Source: Burkholderia sp. Bp9143
GTDB taxonomy: Bacteria; Pseudomonadota; Gammaproteobacteria; Burkholderiales; Burkholderiaceae
Assembly: GCF_003853645.1 (NCBI RefSeq)
Contig: NZ_QTPO01000013.1
Span: 62,001-126,000, forward strand
Direction: 5' to 3'
Length of the DNA stretch: 64,000 nucleotides
Shown here: positions 1 to 9,220 of the stretch, piece after piece
How the letters are laid out: each line of letters begins with the position of its first letter
Numbering within the stretch: position 1 is the first letter of the stretch
The notes under the pieces: generated by a model
The model's input: the letters and a program-made list of their open reading frames with translations, nothing else
Database searches by the model: none
Told to the model about the DNA's origin: nothing
Program-made: the position numbers and the translations under genes

Positions 1-1371
1 GCGCCATGCGAGGAAGTGCCGGAAAAAATTCAGCGGCGACGCCGGATCCGCGTGCTGCAAGTCGACCGCTTTCGACGCGTGCTCGTCCGGAATAGGCAGC
101 CACGTATCGGACGACGAAAAGCCGCAATGCGGCTCGGACGCGCGCCACGGCAACGGCGTGCGGCAACCGTCGCGCCCTTTGTTTCCTGGCCAGAACTCGA
201 TGCCGACCGGATCGCGCAGCTGTTCGTACGGAATCCGGGCTTCGGTAAGGCCGAGCTCCTCTCCTTGATAGACGCACGGCGTGCCGCGCAGCGTCGCGAT
301 CAGCGTGAGGACGAGCTTCGCGAAGTCCGGCCCGGCGTCACGGCCGTCGCCCCAGCGGGACACGACGCGCGGCACGTCGTGATTGCTCGCCGACCAGCAC
401 ACCCACCCTTTCCCGCCGTGCTCGGCCAGCCTGGCCTCCATGCGTTCGACGGTGCCGCGCACGTGCGCCGCCGAGAATTCGGGCGTCAGCAGATCGAAGC
501 TGTAGGTCATGTGCAATTTGTCGCCATCCGCCGTGTACCGCGCCATCGTGGCGAGCGCGTCGTCGTCGCCGACTTCGCCGAGACCGACCGCACGGTAATC
601 GTCGAGATGACGCCTGAGCCGTTTCAGGAACGTGAGGTTCTCCGGTCGGGTCTTGTCGTAGCGATGCCGCTGCATCGCATACGGATTGTCGACCGACGTG
701 GGCGACGGCGGCGCTGCCACCACGGGTGGATTGTTGCGCAGGCGCTTGTCGTGGAAATGGAAATTGCACGCATCGAAACGCAAGCCGTCCACGCCGCGAT
801 CGAGCCAGAAACGCACTTCGTCGATCATTTGCCGCTGCACGTCCGGATGATGGAAGTTCAGATCCGGCTGGCTCGCGAGAAAGTTGTGCAGATAGAACTG
901 GCGCCGCCGTGTATCCCACTGCCACGCCGGGCCACCGAACACCGACAGCCAGTTCGTCGGTGGCGTGCCGTCGGCGCGCGGGTGCGCCCACACATACCAG
1001 TCCGCGCGCGGGTTGTCGCGGTCGGCGCGGCTTTCGGCGAACCATGCATGCTGATCCGACGAGTGACTCAGCACCTGATCGACGATGACCTTCAGGCCGA
1101 GCGCGTGCGCCCTCGCGATCAACCGGTCGAAATCGTCGAGCGAGCCGAACTGCGGATCGACATCCCGATAGTCCGACACGTCGTAGCCGAAGTCCTTCAT
1201 CGGCGACTTGAAGAACGGGGAAATCCAGATCGCGTCGACGCCGAGCGCATGGATGTAGTCGAGCTTGCCGGTCAATCCGGGCAGATCGCCGACGCCATCG
1301 CCGTTGCCGTCCGCGAAGCTGCGCGGATAAATCTGGTAGATCACGCCGCCCCGCCACCACGTATCGGACAT
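1..1371 (-). CDS. GH13 alpha-glucosidase (oligo-1,6-glucosidase type), 3' end missing
   Basis: The first 457 codons are present and the frame is still open at base 1, so the C-terminus lies outside the window. Translation from ATG 1371 begins MSDTWWRGGVIYQIYPRSF, the usual GH13 alpha-glucosidase opening. The three catalytic carboxylates sit in DGLRFDACNF (nucleophile Asp), AVGLGEVGDDD (acid/base Glu) and SNHDVPRVVSRWG (transition-state Asp). Further on come TLRGTPCVYQGEELG and GIEFWPGNKGRDGCRTPLPW. The family hydrolyses alpha-1,4 or alpha-1,6 glucosides (maltose, isomaltose, sometimes trehalose); exact specificity cannot be read here. No signal peptide is visible, so it is likely cytoplasmic. 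It is transcribed away from the histidine kinase gene and fits the alpha-glucan theme of the glg genes further right. Confidence 0.93.
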   Translation of the reverse strand, partial: MSDTWWRGGVIYQIYPRSFADGNGDGVGDLPGLTGKLDYIHALGVDAIWISPFFKSPMKDFGYDVSDYRDVDPQFGSLDDFDRLIARAHALGLKVIVDQVLSHSSDQHAWFAESRADRDNPRADWYVWAHPRADGTPPTNWLSVFGGPAWQWDTRRRQFYLHNFLASQPDLNFHHPDVQRQMIDEVRFWLDRGVDGLRFDACNFHFHDKRLRNNPPVVAAPPSPTSVDNPYAMQRHRYDKTRPENLTFLKRLRRHLDDYRAVGLGEVGDDDALATMARYTADGDKLHMTYSFDLLTPEFSAAHVRGTVERMEARLAEHGGKGWVCWSASNHDVPRVVSRWGDGRDAGPDFAKLVLTLIATLRGTPCVYQGEELGLTEARIPYEQLRDPVGIEFWPGNKGRDGCRTPLPWRASEPHCGFSSSDTWLPIPDEHASKAVDLQHADPASPLNFFRHFLAWR

Positions 1372-1729
1372 CTGGTGCGCTCCAGTTGGGCCGGCGGCAC
1401 GAGCGCGCCGGCCTGCGTTCACGATCGATCAGCCCCGTTTCCGTCGACTCCGAATGCGATGCGCGATGTGCCTATATCCGGGTTGCTTCATTGCGACGTT
1501 ACTTTATAGGGTTAGCCGGACGAAATCAAAATTTCCTGATCGGGATCGGCCCCACCCTTATTCAAATGTTTTGCATTGTCCATTACGATAGGCGTTCAAT
1601 TCCCTGCGCGTTGCGCAATGCCATTTAATGGATCGGCCAGCGGGCATTCCTGGCGGATCGCCTCCAAGCCGGACGACGCAGTGCAAGTGCTCTCCCTATC
1701 CGCGCCAGCGAACTAAAAGGGGTTGCAAA
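1372..1729. other. Divergent intergenic region between the GH13 gene and the histidine kinase
   Basis: About 360 bases without a convincing gene. It is AT-richer than its flanks near 1490-1620. A weak sigma-70-like pair pointing right is TTGCTT (1483-1488) and TATAGG (1505-1510) with a 16-base spacer. It would leave a leader of about 215 bases before the kinase. No terminator or clear operator was seen. Confidence 0.4.
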
Positions 1730-4700
1730 TTGGACCTTACGCCTGACCTGCCCCGCGTGACCGGCTGGGCCGCGCTGATCCTCGCGATCGGCGTGATCGG
1801 CAGCGTCGCCGGGAGCTACGCGCTCCACCGCGCCAACGCGCGCGAAGCGCAAACCGCGTTGACGGAGGCCGCGAACGATGCGACCGACGAGATCGTCGAG
1901 CGAGTCCGCCATTACGAATACGGGCTTCGCGGTGCGCGTGGCGCGATCGTCACGGCCGGCGAAAACGGTATCAGCCGCGAGCGTTTCCACCTTTACAGCC
2001 TGACTCGCGATATCCATACCGAATTCCCCGGCGCGATCGGCTTCGGCTTCATCCGCCGCGTGCCGAAAGGTAGCGAGCAGGCATTTGTCGCACGCGCGAA
2101 AGCCGATGTCGGCCCCGAGTTCGAGATTCGTCAATTTGCGCATCACGACGGCGATCTCGACGTCGTGATGTACGTCGAGCCGGAAGAGGACAATCGCGTT
2201 GCGATCGGGCGCGACATCGCGTCCGACGAGGATCGCCGGCAGGCGGCGAAATCCGCGATGCAAACCGGCAACGCGACGCTGAGCGCGCCGGTCGAGTTCG
2301 CACAGCGGGCGGGTGACAAGCGTCAGGCCGTGCTGTTCATGCTGCCCGTCTACCGCACGGCGTCGCTGCCGCGGACCGCCGCGGAACGCGAAGCCGCCGC
2401 GTACGGCTGGACGTATGCGCGGCTGATGGTCGAGCGTGTGCTCGACGGGCTCGATATCGTGCAGAAGGGGTTGTACCTGCAACTCGACGATGTCACGGTG
2501 CACGGCCGCGTATTGCCCTTTTACACGCTGCACGCCGACTCGCGCGATCCGACGCGGTATTTCCCGCTGCAAATCGAGCGTGTCGTCTACGGGCGCACAT
2601 GGCGCTTCACCTATGCCGCTTCGCCGGAGTTCATCGCGAATTTGCATCAAACGTCGCCGAAAGCGGTGATGCTGATGGGGGCGGTCATCAGCGCGCTGAC
2701 GGCCGCCATCGCGTACGCTGCGGCGATCGGCGCGCGCCGCCGCCGGCAAGCGGACGCCGCTCGCGCGAAACTGGCCGCGATCGTCGAAGGGTCGGCGGAC
2801 GCGATCGTCGGCCAGACGCTGGACGGCGTCGTGACGAGCTGGAATGACGGTGCGGCGCGGCTGTTCGGTTACACGGCCGCCGAAGCGCTCGGCCTGCCGC
2901 TCGCGGACCTGATCGTGCCGGACACACTGATCGACGAACAGCGCGACATACTCGTCCAGATCGGCAACGGCCAGCGCGTGCCAGCGCTCGCCACCACGCG
3001 GCGCGGCAAAAACGGCGCGCGGATCGACGTGTCGGTGACCGTGTCGCCGATCTTCGGTGCGGGCGCACGTGTGGCCGGTGCCTCGAACACGATGCGCGAC
3101 ATCTCGTCGCAAAAGGCGGCGGAAGCCCGGATCGTCGAGCTCAATACGAGCCTGGAGGATCAGGTCGCGCAACGCACCGCGCAATTGCGCGATCTCAACA
3201 TGCTGTTAGAGAACGTGCTGCGCTCCGCGTCCGAAGTCTCGGTCATCGCGACCGACCGCAACGGCACGATCAAGCTGTTCAATCCCGGCGCCGAGCGCCT
3301 GCTTGGCTACGCCGCGAGCGAGGTCGTCGGCCGGGCGACGCCGCTGGCGCTGCACGACGCCGACGAGATCGCGGCGCGCGAAGCCGAGCTGAGCGCGGAG
3401 TGCGGCGAGAGCGTGCGCGGCTTTCGCGTATTCACGCTCAAGCCCGAGCGCGACGGTGCGGAGTCGCGCGAATGGACCTACGTGCGCAAGGACGGATCGT
3501 ACGTGCCAGTGTCGCTCGCGGTCACCGCGATGCGCGACGACAGCGGCGCCGTGGCCGGCTATCTCGGCATCGCGATTGACATCGCGAAGCGCAAGGCCGC
3601 CGAACGCGAGGTCGCGGCGGCCCGCGATCAGGTGCTGCTCGCGGCCGAGGCGGCGGAACTCGGCATCTGGACGTGGGAGGTTGCGAGCGGCACGGTTCGA
3701 TGGAACGCGAGGATGGCGGAAATCTACGGCTATCCGGCCGCGCTGGACGGCGACACGCTGTCGTATCAGGCGTGGCAGCGACTGCTGCACCCGGACGATC
3801 GCGACACGACGTTCGGCGCGCTCGACGCGATTTCGCGCAACCGCGACGCGAGCCTCGGCTCGTTCCGGATCATCCGGCCTGACGGCGAGATCCGTCACAT
3901 CCAGGCGAACGCGCTCGCGGAGCGTGACGCGCATGGCTCGACCGTGCGCGTGGCCGGCACCAACCGCGACATCTCGGTGCAATACGCACTCGAGCACGAT
4001 CTGCGCCGCGCGAAGGAACAGGCCGATACGGCGAGCGCGGCGAAATCGGCGTTTCTCGCGAACATGAGCCACGAGATCCGCACGCCGATGAACGGCATCA
4101 TCGGGATGACGCGGTTGTGCCTCGATACGCCACTGAACGAGGAGCAACGCGAATATCTGACCATGGTGCTGTCGTCCGCGCAATCGCTGCTGACGATCAT
4201 CAACGACATCCTCGATTTCTCGAAGATCGAAGCCGGCAAGATGCCGCTCGACCCGGTGGATTTCAGCCTGCGCACGATGATCACGGAAATGCTGCGTGCG
4301 ACGACGTTCAAGACCGGCAAGACGACGGTCGAGATTCTGAGCGACATCGGGCACGACGTCCCGGATTCGCTCGTCGGCGATGCCGGGCGCTTGCGCCAGG
4401 TGCTCACGAATCTCGTCGGCAACGCGCTGAAGTTCACGGCGGCCGGTGAAGTCACGCTGTCGATTCACGTCGTCAAGCTCAATTCGTCCAGCGCGTCATT
4501 GCGCTTCGCGGTCGCCGACACCGGCGTCGGTATCGCGCCGGAGCATCTCGAACGGATCTTCGATGCGTTCTCCCAGGCCGACAGCTCGACCACGCGCCGC
4601 TACGGCGGAACCGGTCTCGGTCTCGCGATCTCGACGCGCCTGGTCGCGATGCTGGGCGGACGGCTGGAAGTCAGCAGCGCGCTCGGAGCCGGCAGCGTGT

Positions 4701-6049
4701 TCAGCTTCACGCTGTCGCTCGCGCTGGGCCGTTACCCGGACCTGCCGCATCCCGCGCTGCCGCGCGCGCTGAACGGCGCACGGATTCTCGTCGTCGACGA
4801 CAATCACACCAATTTGCGGCTGATGCACGACATGCTGTGCAATTTCGGCGCGCAGCCGACCTGCGTGAGCGACACGCAAAGCGCGATGCAGACGTTGTAC
4901 GCGCAGGCGAAACGGCGCGAGCCCTATGTCGTCGCACTCGTCGACGGGCAACTTCCCGATTGCGACGATTACTCGCTCGCGCTGGAAATCGCCGCGGATC
5001 CGGCGTTGCGCGGCACGATGGTGGTCGTAATCAGTTCGCTATCGAGCCGGCTGGATACCTCGACGCTCCGGCAGGCCGGCATCGCCGGCTTCATGACGAA
5101 GCCGGTCGATCAATCGGAGATCTTCAATCTGCTCGTGAAGCTGCTGGGCGAATTGTTCTTCGCACCGCACGCGCCGGAGATCGCGCCGGATCGACGCGAC
5201 GACGATGCCGCGCAGTCGCCGTCGCCCCGATACACGGTACTACTGGTCGAAGACAATCCGATCAATCAGCGGCTCGCGCGGCGCTTGCTCGAAAAGCTCG
5301 GTCACGACGTGCGTCTCGCGTCGAACGGTGTCGAGGCGCTCGATTGGATCGACACGCAGCCGTTCGACGTCGTGCTGATGGACATCCAGATGCCGGTGAT
5401 GGACGGCCTCGAAGCGACGCGCGAACTGCGCGAGCGCGAGCGCCGCACCGCGAAAGCGCATGTTCCGGTGATCGCGATGACCGCGCACGCGATGCAAGGC
5501 GATCGCGAGAAGTGCTATGCAGCGGGTATGGACGGCTATGTGTCGAAGCCGATTGAAACCGGCACGCTGGTACGGGAGATCGAGCGCGTCGCGGCGCGGC
5601 CAGCGGCGGCCGAGTGCACCGCCGGCCGCGTGGCGACCGAAGCGAGCGCGTCCGGACCCGCGACGCCGGGACGCGAGCCGGTGCCCACGCCGATCGCGGA
5701 ACGCACACCGTTGTTCGACCGCGATCTGGCCCTGTCCCGTATCGGCGGCGATGAGCAGTTGTTCCGCGAACTGGCGCATTTGCTGGTCGACGAGGCGCGA
5801 CAACAGCACGCGGAGATCGACGGCGCGCTCGCCGGCCCGGATCTGGAAAGGCTCGCTCGCGTCGCGCACAAGCTCAAGGGCGACGCCGGCACGTTCGCGA
5901 GCGCGCCGCTGTCCGACGCGACGGTGCAACTCGAGCGCGCGGCAAAGAATGGCGAGCAGGAAACGGCGCTGGCGGCGGCCCGCGAAACGATCGCGCTGTT
6001 CACGGATCTGGTAGATGCGGTACGCACCGACGTGCTGGGAGCCTCCTGA
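1730..6049 (+). CDS. Hybrid sensor histidine kinase: CHASE, three PAS, HisKA/HATPase, two REC, Hpt
   Basis: A membrane phosphorelay kinase of about 1,439 residues. A first membrane helix (WAALILAIGVIGSVAGSYAL) is followed by a roughly 290-residue extracytoplasmic CHASE-type sensor and a second helix. Three PAS domains follow, the third containing LGIWTWEVASGTVRWNARM. The dimerisation box FLANMSHEIRTPMNGIIGM carries His781. The ATPase has N and G boxes (NLVGNALKF, DTGVGIAPEHLERIF, GGTGLGLAIS). REC1 has Asp1072 (ALVDGQLPD) and REC2 Asp1218 (VLMDIQMPVMDG). The Hpt histidine is 1380 in RVAHKLKGDAG. I chose TTG 1730 because AAAAGGGG lies 7-8 bases before it; an in-frame ATG at 1628 would add 34 residues but lacks a good ribosome site. 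Its stop overlaps the opgC-like start. The output regulator is not obvious, and the CHASE ligand is unknown. Confidence 0.95.
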   Translation: MDLTPDLPRVTGWAALILAIGVIGSVAGSYALHRANAREAQTALTEAANDATDEIVERVRHYEYGLRGARGAIVTAGENGISRERFHLYSLTRDIHTEFPGAIGFGFIRRVPKGSEQAFVARAKADVGPEFEIRQFAHHDGDLDVVMYVEPEEDNRVAIGRDIASDEDRRQAAKSAMQTGNATLSAPVEFAQRAGDKRQAVLFMLPVYRTASLPRTAAEREAAAYGWTYARLMVERVLDGLDIVQKGLYLQLDDVTVHGRVLPFYTLHADSRDPTRYFPLQIERVVYGRTWRFTYAASPEFIANLHQTSPKAVMLMGAVISALTAAIAYAAAIGARRRRQADAARAKLAAIVEGSADAIVGQTLDGVVTSWNDGAARLFGYTAAEALGLPLADLIVPDTLIDEQRDILVQIGNGQRVPALATTRRGKNGARIDVSVTVSPIFGAGARVAGASNTMRDISSQKAAEARIVELNTSLEDQVAQRTAQLRDLNMLLENVLRSASEVSVIATDRNGTIKLFNPGAERLLGYAASEVVGRATPLALHDADEIAAREAELSAECGESVRGFRVFTLKPERDGAESREWTYVRKDGSYVPVSLAVTAMRDDSGAVAGYLGIAIDIAKRKAAEREVAAARDQVLLAAEAAELGIWTWEVASGTVRWNARMAEIYGYPAALDGDTLSYQAWQRLLHPDDRDTTFGALDAISRNRDASLGSFRIIRPDGEIRHIQANALAERDAHGSTVRVAGTNRDISVQYALEHDLRRAKEQADTASAAKSAFLANMSHEIRTPMNGIIGMTRLCLDTPLNEEQREYLTMVLSSAQSLLTIINDILDFSKIEAGKMPLDPVDFSLRTMITEMLRATTFKTGKTTVEILSDIGHDVPDSLVGDAGRLRQVLTNLVGNALKFTAAGEVTLSIHVVKLNSSSASLRFAVADTGVGIAPEHLERIFDAFSQADSSTTRRYGGTGLGLAISTRLVAMLGGRLEVSSALGAGSVFSFTLSLALGRYPDLPHPALPRALNGARILVVDDNHTNLRLMHDMLCNFGAQPTCVSDTQSAMQTLYAQAKRREPYVVALVDGQLPDCDDYSLALEIAADPALRGTMVVVISSLSSRLDTSTLRQAGIAGFMTKPVDQSEIFNLLVKLLGELFFAPHAPEIAPDRRDDDAAQSPSPRYTVLLVEDNPINQRLARRLLEKLGHDVRLASNGVEALDWIDTQPFDVVLMDIQMPVMDGLEATRELRERERRTAKAHVPVIAMTAHAMQGDREKCYAAGMDGYVSKPIETGTLVREIERVAARPAAAECTAGRVATEASASGPATPGREPVPTPIAERTPLFDRDLALSRIGGDEQLFRELAHLLVDEARQQHAEIDGALAGPDLERLARVAHKLKGDAGTFASAPLSDATVQLERAAKNGEQETALAAARETIALFTDLVDAVRTDVLGAS

Positions 6050-7263
6050 TGAACTCGCTGAACTCATTGAACGCGTTGTACACGCGCACGACCGCCCTCG
6101 CCTACGCCCAGACTGAACGCGACGAAGCGATCGATTTTCTGCGCGGCATGGCCGTCGTGTTCATGACGGTCGTGCATATCGAGTATTTTTCCGCGTTCAG
6201 CCTGCTCACGACGGAGCGACTCGGTTTCGTGACGGCGGCCGAATGGTTTGTCATCCTGTCCGGGCTCGTGCTCGGCAAGGTCGGCCGCTCCCGGCTCGCG
6301 CATGTCGGCTGGACGACGACCGCATGGAAATCGGTGGCGAGAGGCGTGAAACTCTATCTCGTCAACGTCGCGCTGATCCTGATCCCGATCGTCCTTCAGC
6401 CCGTCGGCTTCGTGAAAACCACGTCGCTCACGCATTTCGTCGACGAGGCAACGGCGACCGTCTATCCGCTTTATCCCATCGAGGGCGCCCGCCTGGAGGA
6501 CTGGTTCAACACCGTGCTGCTGTTGCGCGGCGGCCCGCATCAGGCACAGGTGCTCGGCCTCTATGTCGTGTTGCTGATTTTCTTCGTCCCGCTGCTGCTG
6601 TTCGCGTTCCGCCGCTTGCCGTCCGCGTTGCTGGCGTTGTCGGCAAGCTGTGCGCTGTACGTGTGGCATCTGTTCGTGCCGATCCACTTGTCGGACATGC
6701 AGTTCGAGAATGCGTTTCCAGTTGCCGCGTGGCAATTTCCGTTCGTCGCCGGGATGTTCGTCGGCTGGTTCTCCAACGAGGCGTCTCTGCTGTTCGCGTC
6801 CCGCTTCAGACGCTTCCTGCTATATGCCGTATGCACGACCGGCGCCATCGTCATGTTCGTCCTCGCGCAGGGGCACCTCGATCCGTTCACCCCGGCGTGG
6901 GCCAAGTTGCAGGCGCTGCCGCACGGCGCGATCGATTCGCTCTATCTCGGCTACGCACAGAAGAACGCGCTTGGACCGCTGCGCCTGATCGACGATCTGT
7001 GTCTGCTGGTCGTGCTCCACGCGGTGCTGCGCAGCCAGTGGCGGCGTATCCGGCCCGTCGCCGGATGGCTGCTGGTGCCGATCGGCCGAACTGCACTGTA
7101 CTGCTTCGTCGGGCAAGTCGTGCTCGTGCTGATCGCGAGCCAGATACTGCCGTTCGGGCTGCGGCCACCGAGATGGATCGAGGGAACGGCGATTCATCTC
7201 GGCGCGATCGCGGCCTTATGGCTGATGGCCCGGTACGGCCCCGGGCGCAGGTGGCTCCGGTAA
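6049..7263 (+). CDS. opgC: OpgC-family membrane acyltransferase
   Basis: A 404-residue polytopic inner-membrane protein of the OpgC/acyltransferase-3 group. OpgC proteins add succinyl groups to osmoregulated periplasmic glucans. The start IDFLRGMAVVFMTVVHIEYF carries the family's conserved R and H, and WFVILSGLVLGKVGRSR is the usual OpgC second segment. About ten hydrophobic segments follow. The ATG overlaps the kinase stop (TGATGA), so the two are translationally coupled, an unusual pairing. The 3' end overlaps the convergent globin gene by 48 bases. No opgG/opgH genes are in the window, so the acceptor could be a classical beta-1,2 glucan made elsewhere or the product of the facing GT2 operon; the latter is inference. 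Confidence 0.87.
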   Translation: MNSLNSLNALYTRTTALAYAQTERDEAIDFLRGMAVVFMTVVHIEYFSAFSLLTTERLGFVTAAEWFVILSGLVLGKVGRSRLAHVGWTTTAWKSVARGVKLYLVNVALILIPIVLQPVGFVKTTSLTHFVDEATATVYPLYPIEGARLEDWFNTVLLLRGGPHQAQVLGLYVVLLIFFVPLLLFAFRRLPSALLALSASCALYVWHLFVPIHLSDMQFENAFPVAAWQFPFVAGMFVGWFSNEASLLFASRFRRFLLYAVCTTGAIVMFVLAQGHLDPFTPAWAKLQALPHGAIDSLYLGYAQKNALGPLRLIDDLCLLVVLHAVLRSQWRRIRPVAGWLLVPIGRTALYCFVGQVVLVLIASQILPFGLRPPRWIEGTAIHLGAIAALWLMARYGPGRRWLR

Positions 7264-7695
7264 CGGCTCGTCGGACGCGTTGTGCGCCGACATCTGGCGC
7301 ATGAATTCGAGGCCGGGCGCGATCGTCATCGCCCACGCGATCTCGACCCGCGTATCGTAATGGCGCTCGTCCAGCTCGCGCACCGTCGCGAGGATCGCCG
7401 CTCGCCACGCATTGAACATCTGCTCGGGGATCGCCAGCTTCGACGGACCGTGTTCGCTTGCGATCCGTTCGAGATAGTCCGACGTCACCTTCGTGTGATA
7501 CAGGTTCAGCAGATGGAAGAAGGATTTGCGCATCAACGCCTTCTGGCGCGTCATTTCCGTATTCGCGAATTTCTCGCGTATCTGCTCCGACGAGTTCAGG
7601 AAAATCTCGTAAAAGCGGTCGAAAAAGCGCTCGCCGTTGTCGTTGCCCGTCAGGCGGTGATAGCTCTCCAGAAATATTTCTTCGTAGTTCGTCAC
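7216..7695 (-). CDS. Single-domain globin-like protein
   Basis: A 159-residue protein that threads onto the globin fold. Helix A/B is IFLESYHRL and FFDRFYEIFLN, the CD corner is EKFANT, helix E is ALMRKSFFHLLNLY, and F/G is RIASEHGPSKLAIPEQMF followed by NAWRAAILATVRELDE. The His in SEHGPSK lies before the PEQ motif, where the haem-binding F8 histidine is expected. The C-terminal 20 residues are proline-rich. No reductase or output domain is fused, so it is neither a flavohaemoglobin nor a one-piece globin sensor. I chose GTG 7695 because GGGAGAAC lies just upstream; an in-frame ATG at 7752 is possible. It lies 121 bases downstream of the last DUF3131 gene on the same strand and may be the last gene of that operon. 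Confidence 0.72.
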   Translation of the reverse strand: MTNYEEIFLESYHRLTGNDNGERFFDRFYEIFLNSSEQIREKFANTEMTRQKALMRKSFFHLLNLYHTKVTSDYLERIASEHGPSKLAIPEQMFNAWRAAILATVRELDERHYDTRVEIAWAMTIAPGLEFMRQMSAHNASDEPLPEPPAPGAVPGHQP

Positions 7696-7816
7696 GGCGT
7701 TCTCCCGGATGCGTCGCGCCTGGTTCCGATGCTCGTATCCAGCTTGTAACACAGCTCACCGGACCGGATGGCGGCATTGCGCCATATTGCCCGACGCGCA
7801 TCCGTCCGTCACGCAT

Positions 7817-9220
7817 TCATTGCGGGCCGGGCTCGACGCTGGCGGCGGTCGACAGGCACGTTGCCGGGTGAGCGAATACATCCTTCATGCGGGCGGAGAA
7901 ATAGCCGTCGGCCCGCGTGTTGGGCACGAGCCGGCCGCTCGACTTGTAAAGCAACGCTTCCAGTACGGTGGCGTTGGTCGACAGCGTGAGGGTGCGGTCG
8001 GATCCGCCGGTCGCCTCGTAGCGTCCTTCGAACCAGCCGCGATCCGCGTCGTATAGCGCATCGACGCTTCGCATCAGATAAGTCGTATACGCAGTGTCCC
8101 ACAGCACCCACATGCCGAACGCCGCGCGCGTAGCGACGAGCGCGAGTTGCGGATAGGCGCGGCCGTCGTCGCCGACCGTGTTCCACGCATAGCCGTTCGC
8201 GAACACCGAATCGTGCACGAAGTACGGCGGCTGATCGACCTGATGATCGGTGCGGGCCGTCAGGATCCTGTCCTTGCGCCATCGCGCTTCCTGCGCTCGA
8301 TAGACCGCGTCGGCTTGCGCGGCGCTGTCCGTCCGCCCGCTCGCGTCGGCGCGCTGCGTCCCGCGCCAGCCGAATTCGATGCCGGACAGCAGCCACGGCG
8401 CGCTGACGAGCGCGTTGGTCGCGCCGGTCTGGCGCGGATCCCGCGCGTCGAAATAGATGCGCACGCCGTTCGCGTAGGCTTGCGCGAGCGGCGCCGCGGC
8501 GGCATCGGACACCCGCACGCCCCACAGGCGGAAGCCGGTGCTCGCATACGCGTCGTAGCCGGGCCGGATCTCGGCGACGCGCACGGTCTGCCGAGCGTCG
8601 ATGCGCGTCGCATACAGCGTGCCGTCGTCGCCGACCAGTTCACACAGATTCCAGCGCAGCACCGCGCGGTCCACGTATTCGCCGTACTCGGGATAGCGGG
8701 CGCCGATCGCATGCAGCCACACCAGCACGCGTCCGACGTCCAACGCCGACGTGCCGATCGTGCCGGGCCGATTCGCGTAGTCCGACATCGCGCCCGTTTG
8801 CGTGTTGTATACGCGGTTCGGCAGGCCGTCCGGCAATAGCGGCATCTGGCCGAGGAAGCGCAGCACGTCCGAGAGCCGGCGATCGAACTCGTTACGTTCG
8901 ATCAGCTTCATTTCACGCGCGGCGACGAGCGCGGCGAGATAGTCGCCAATCTGCCACATCGTCGTCGCCGGATAGCCGTCCGCGGAATTGACGAGGCCCG
9001 TCGGTGCGGTGTTGTTCGTCACGTAGCGCCACGCGGCGCGCGCCCAGATTCGTTCGGTATCCGTCAGCGGGCCGATGCGCCCGGGATTGGTCAGCGCGCC
9101 GGCATTCAGTTTCTCGTAGCCGTCGATCACCGTTCTCGCCACGATGCCGCAACCGCTGCACGCGAGCGTCAGTGACATTGCGAGTACGCAGGTAACACGA
9201 ACAGAGCGTTGTCTTGGCAT
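7817..9220 (-). CDS. DUF3131 protein A (exported, probable lipoprotein)
   Basis: About 467 residues starting MPRQRSVRVTCVLAMSL, a basic-hydrophobic signal ending in two cysteines (LTLACSGCG), so lipidation is likely although the lipobox is imperfect. The DUF3131 body has the same landmarks as its two paralogues: ARAAWRYVTNNTAPTGLVNS, GYPATTMWQIGDYLAALVAA, LPNRVYNTQTGAMSDYANR, SALDVGRVLVWLHAI, and near the end YVTYLMR-type text with RGWFEGRYE. DUF3131 proteins have an alpha/alpha-toroid-like glycosidase look and occur with polysaccharide glycosyltransferases; no activity is established here. The start overlaps the previous gene by 52 bases, implying coupled translation. The ribosome site is weak; ATG 9229 is an alternative start. 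Confidence 0.86.
   Translation of the reverse strand: MPRQRSVRVTCVLAMSLTLACSGCGIVARTVIDGYEKLNAGALTNPGRIGPLTDTERIWARAAWRYVTNNTAPTGLVNSADGYPATTMWQIGDYLAALVAAREMKLIERNEFDRRLSDVLRFLGQMPLLPDGLPNRVYNTQTGAMSDYANRPGTIGTSALDVGRVLVWLHAIGARYPEYGEYVDRAVLRWNLCELVGDDGTLYATRIDARQTVRVAEIRPGYDAYASTGFRLWGVRVSDAAAAPLAQAYANGVRIYFDARDPRQTGATNALVSAPWLLSGIEFGWRGTQRADASGRTDSAAQADAVYRAQEARWRKDRILTARTDHQVDQPPYFVHDSVFANGYAWNTVGDDGRAYPQLALVATRAAFGMWVLWDTAYTTYLMRSVDALYDADRGWFEGRYEATGGSDRTLTLSTNATVLEALLYKSSGRLVPNTRADGYFSARMKDVFAHPATCLSTAASVEPGPQ

Noticed and set aside
16-1509. Long plus-strand open frame opposite the GH13 gene
   Set aside because: It is the GC-rich antisense shadow of the GH13 gene: arginine-rich text with no domain, while the minus strand shows all catalytic motifs.
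3206-4468. 420-codon minus-strand frame inside the histidine kinase
   Set aside because: Antisense shadow of the PAS and HisKA region; no ribosome site and arginine/valine-rich low-complexity text.
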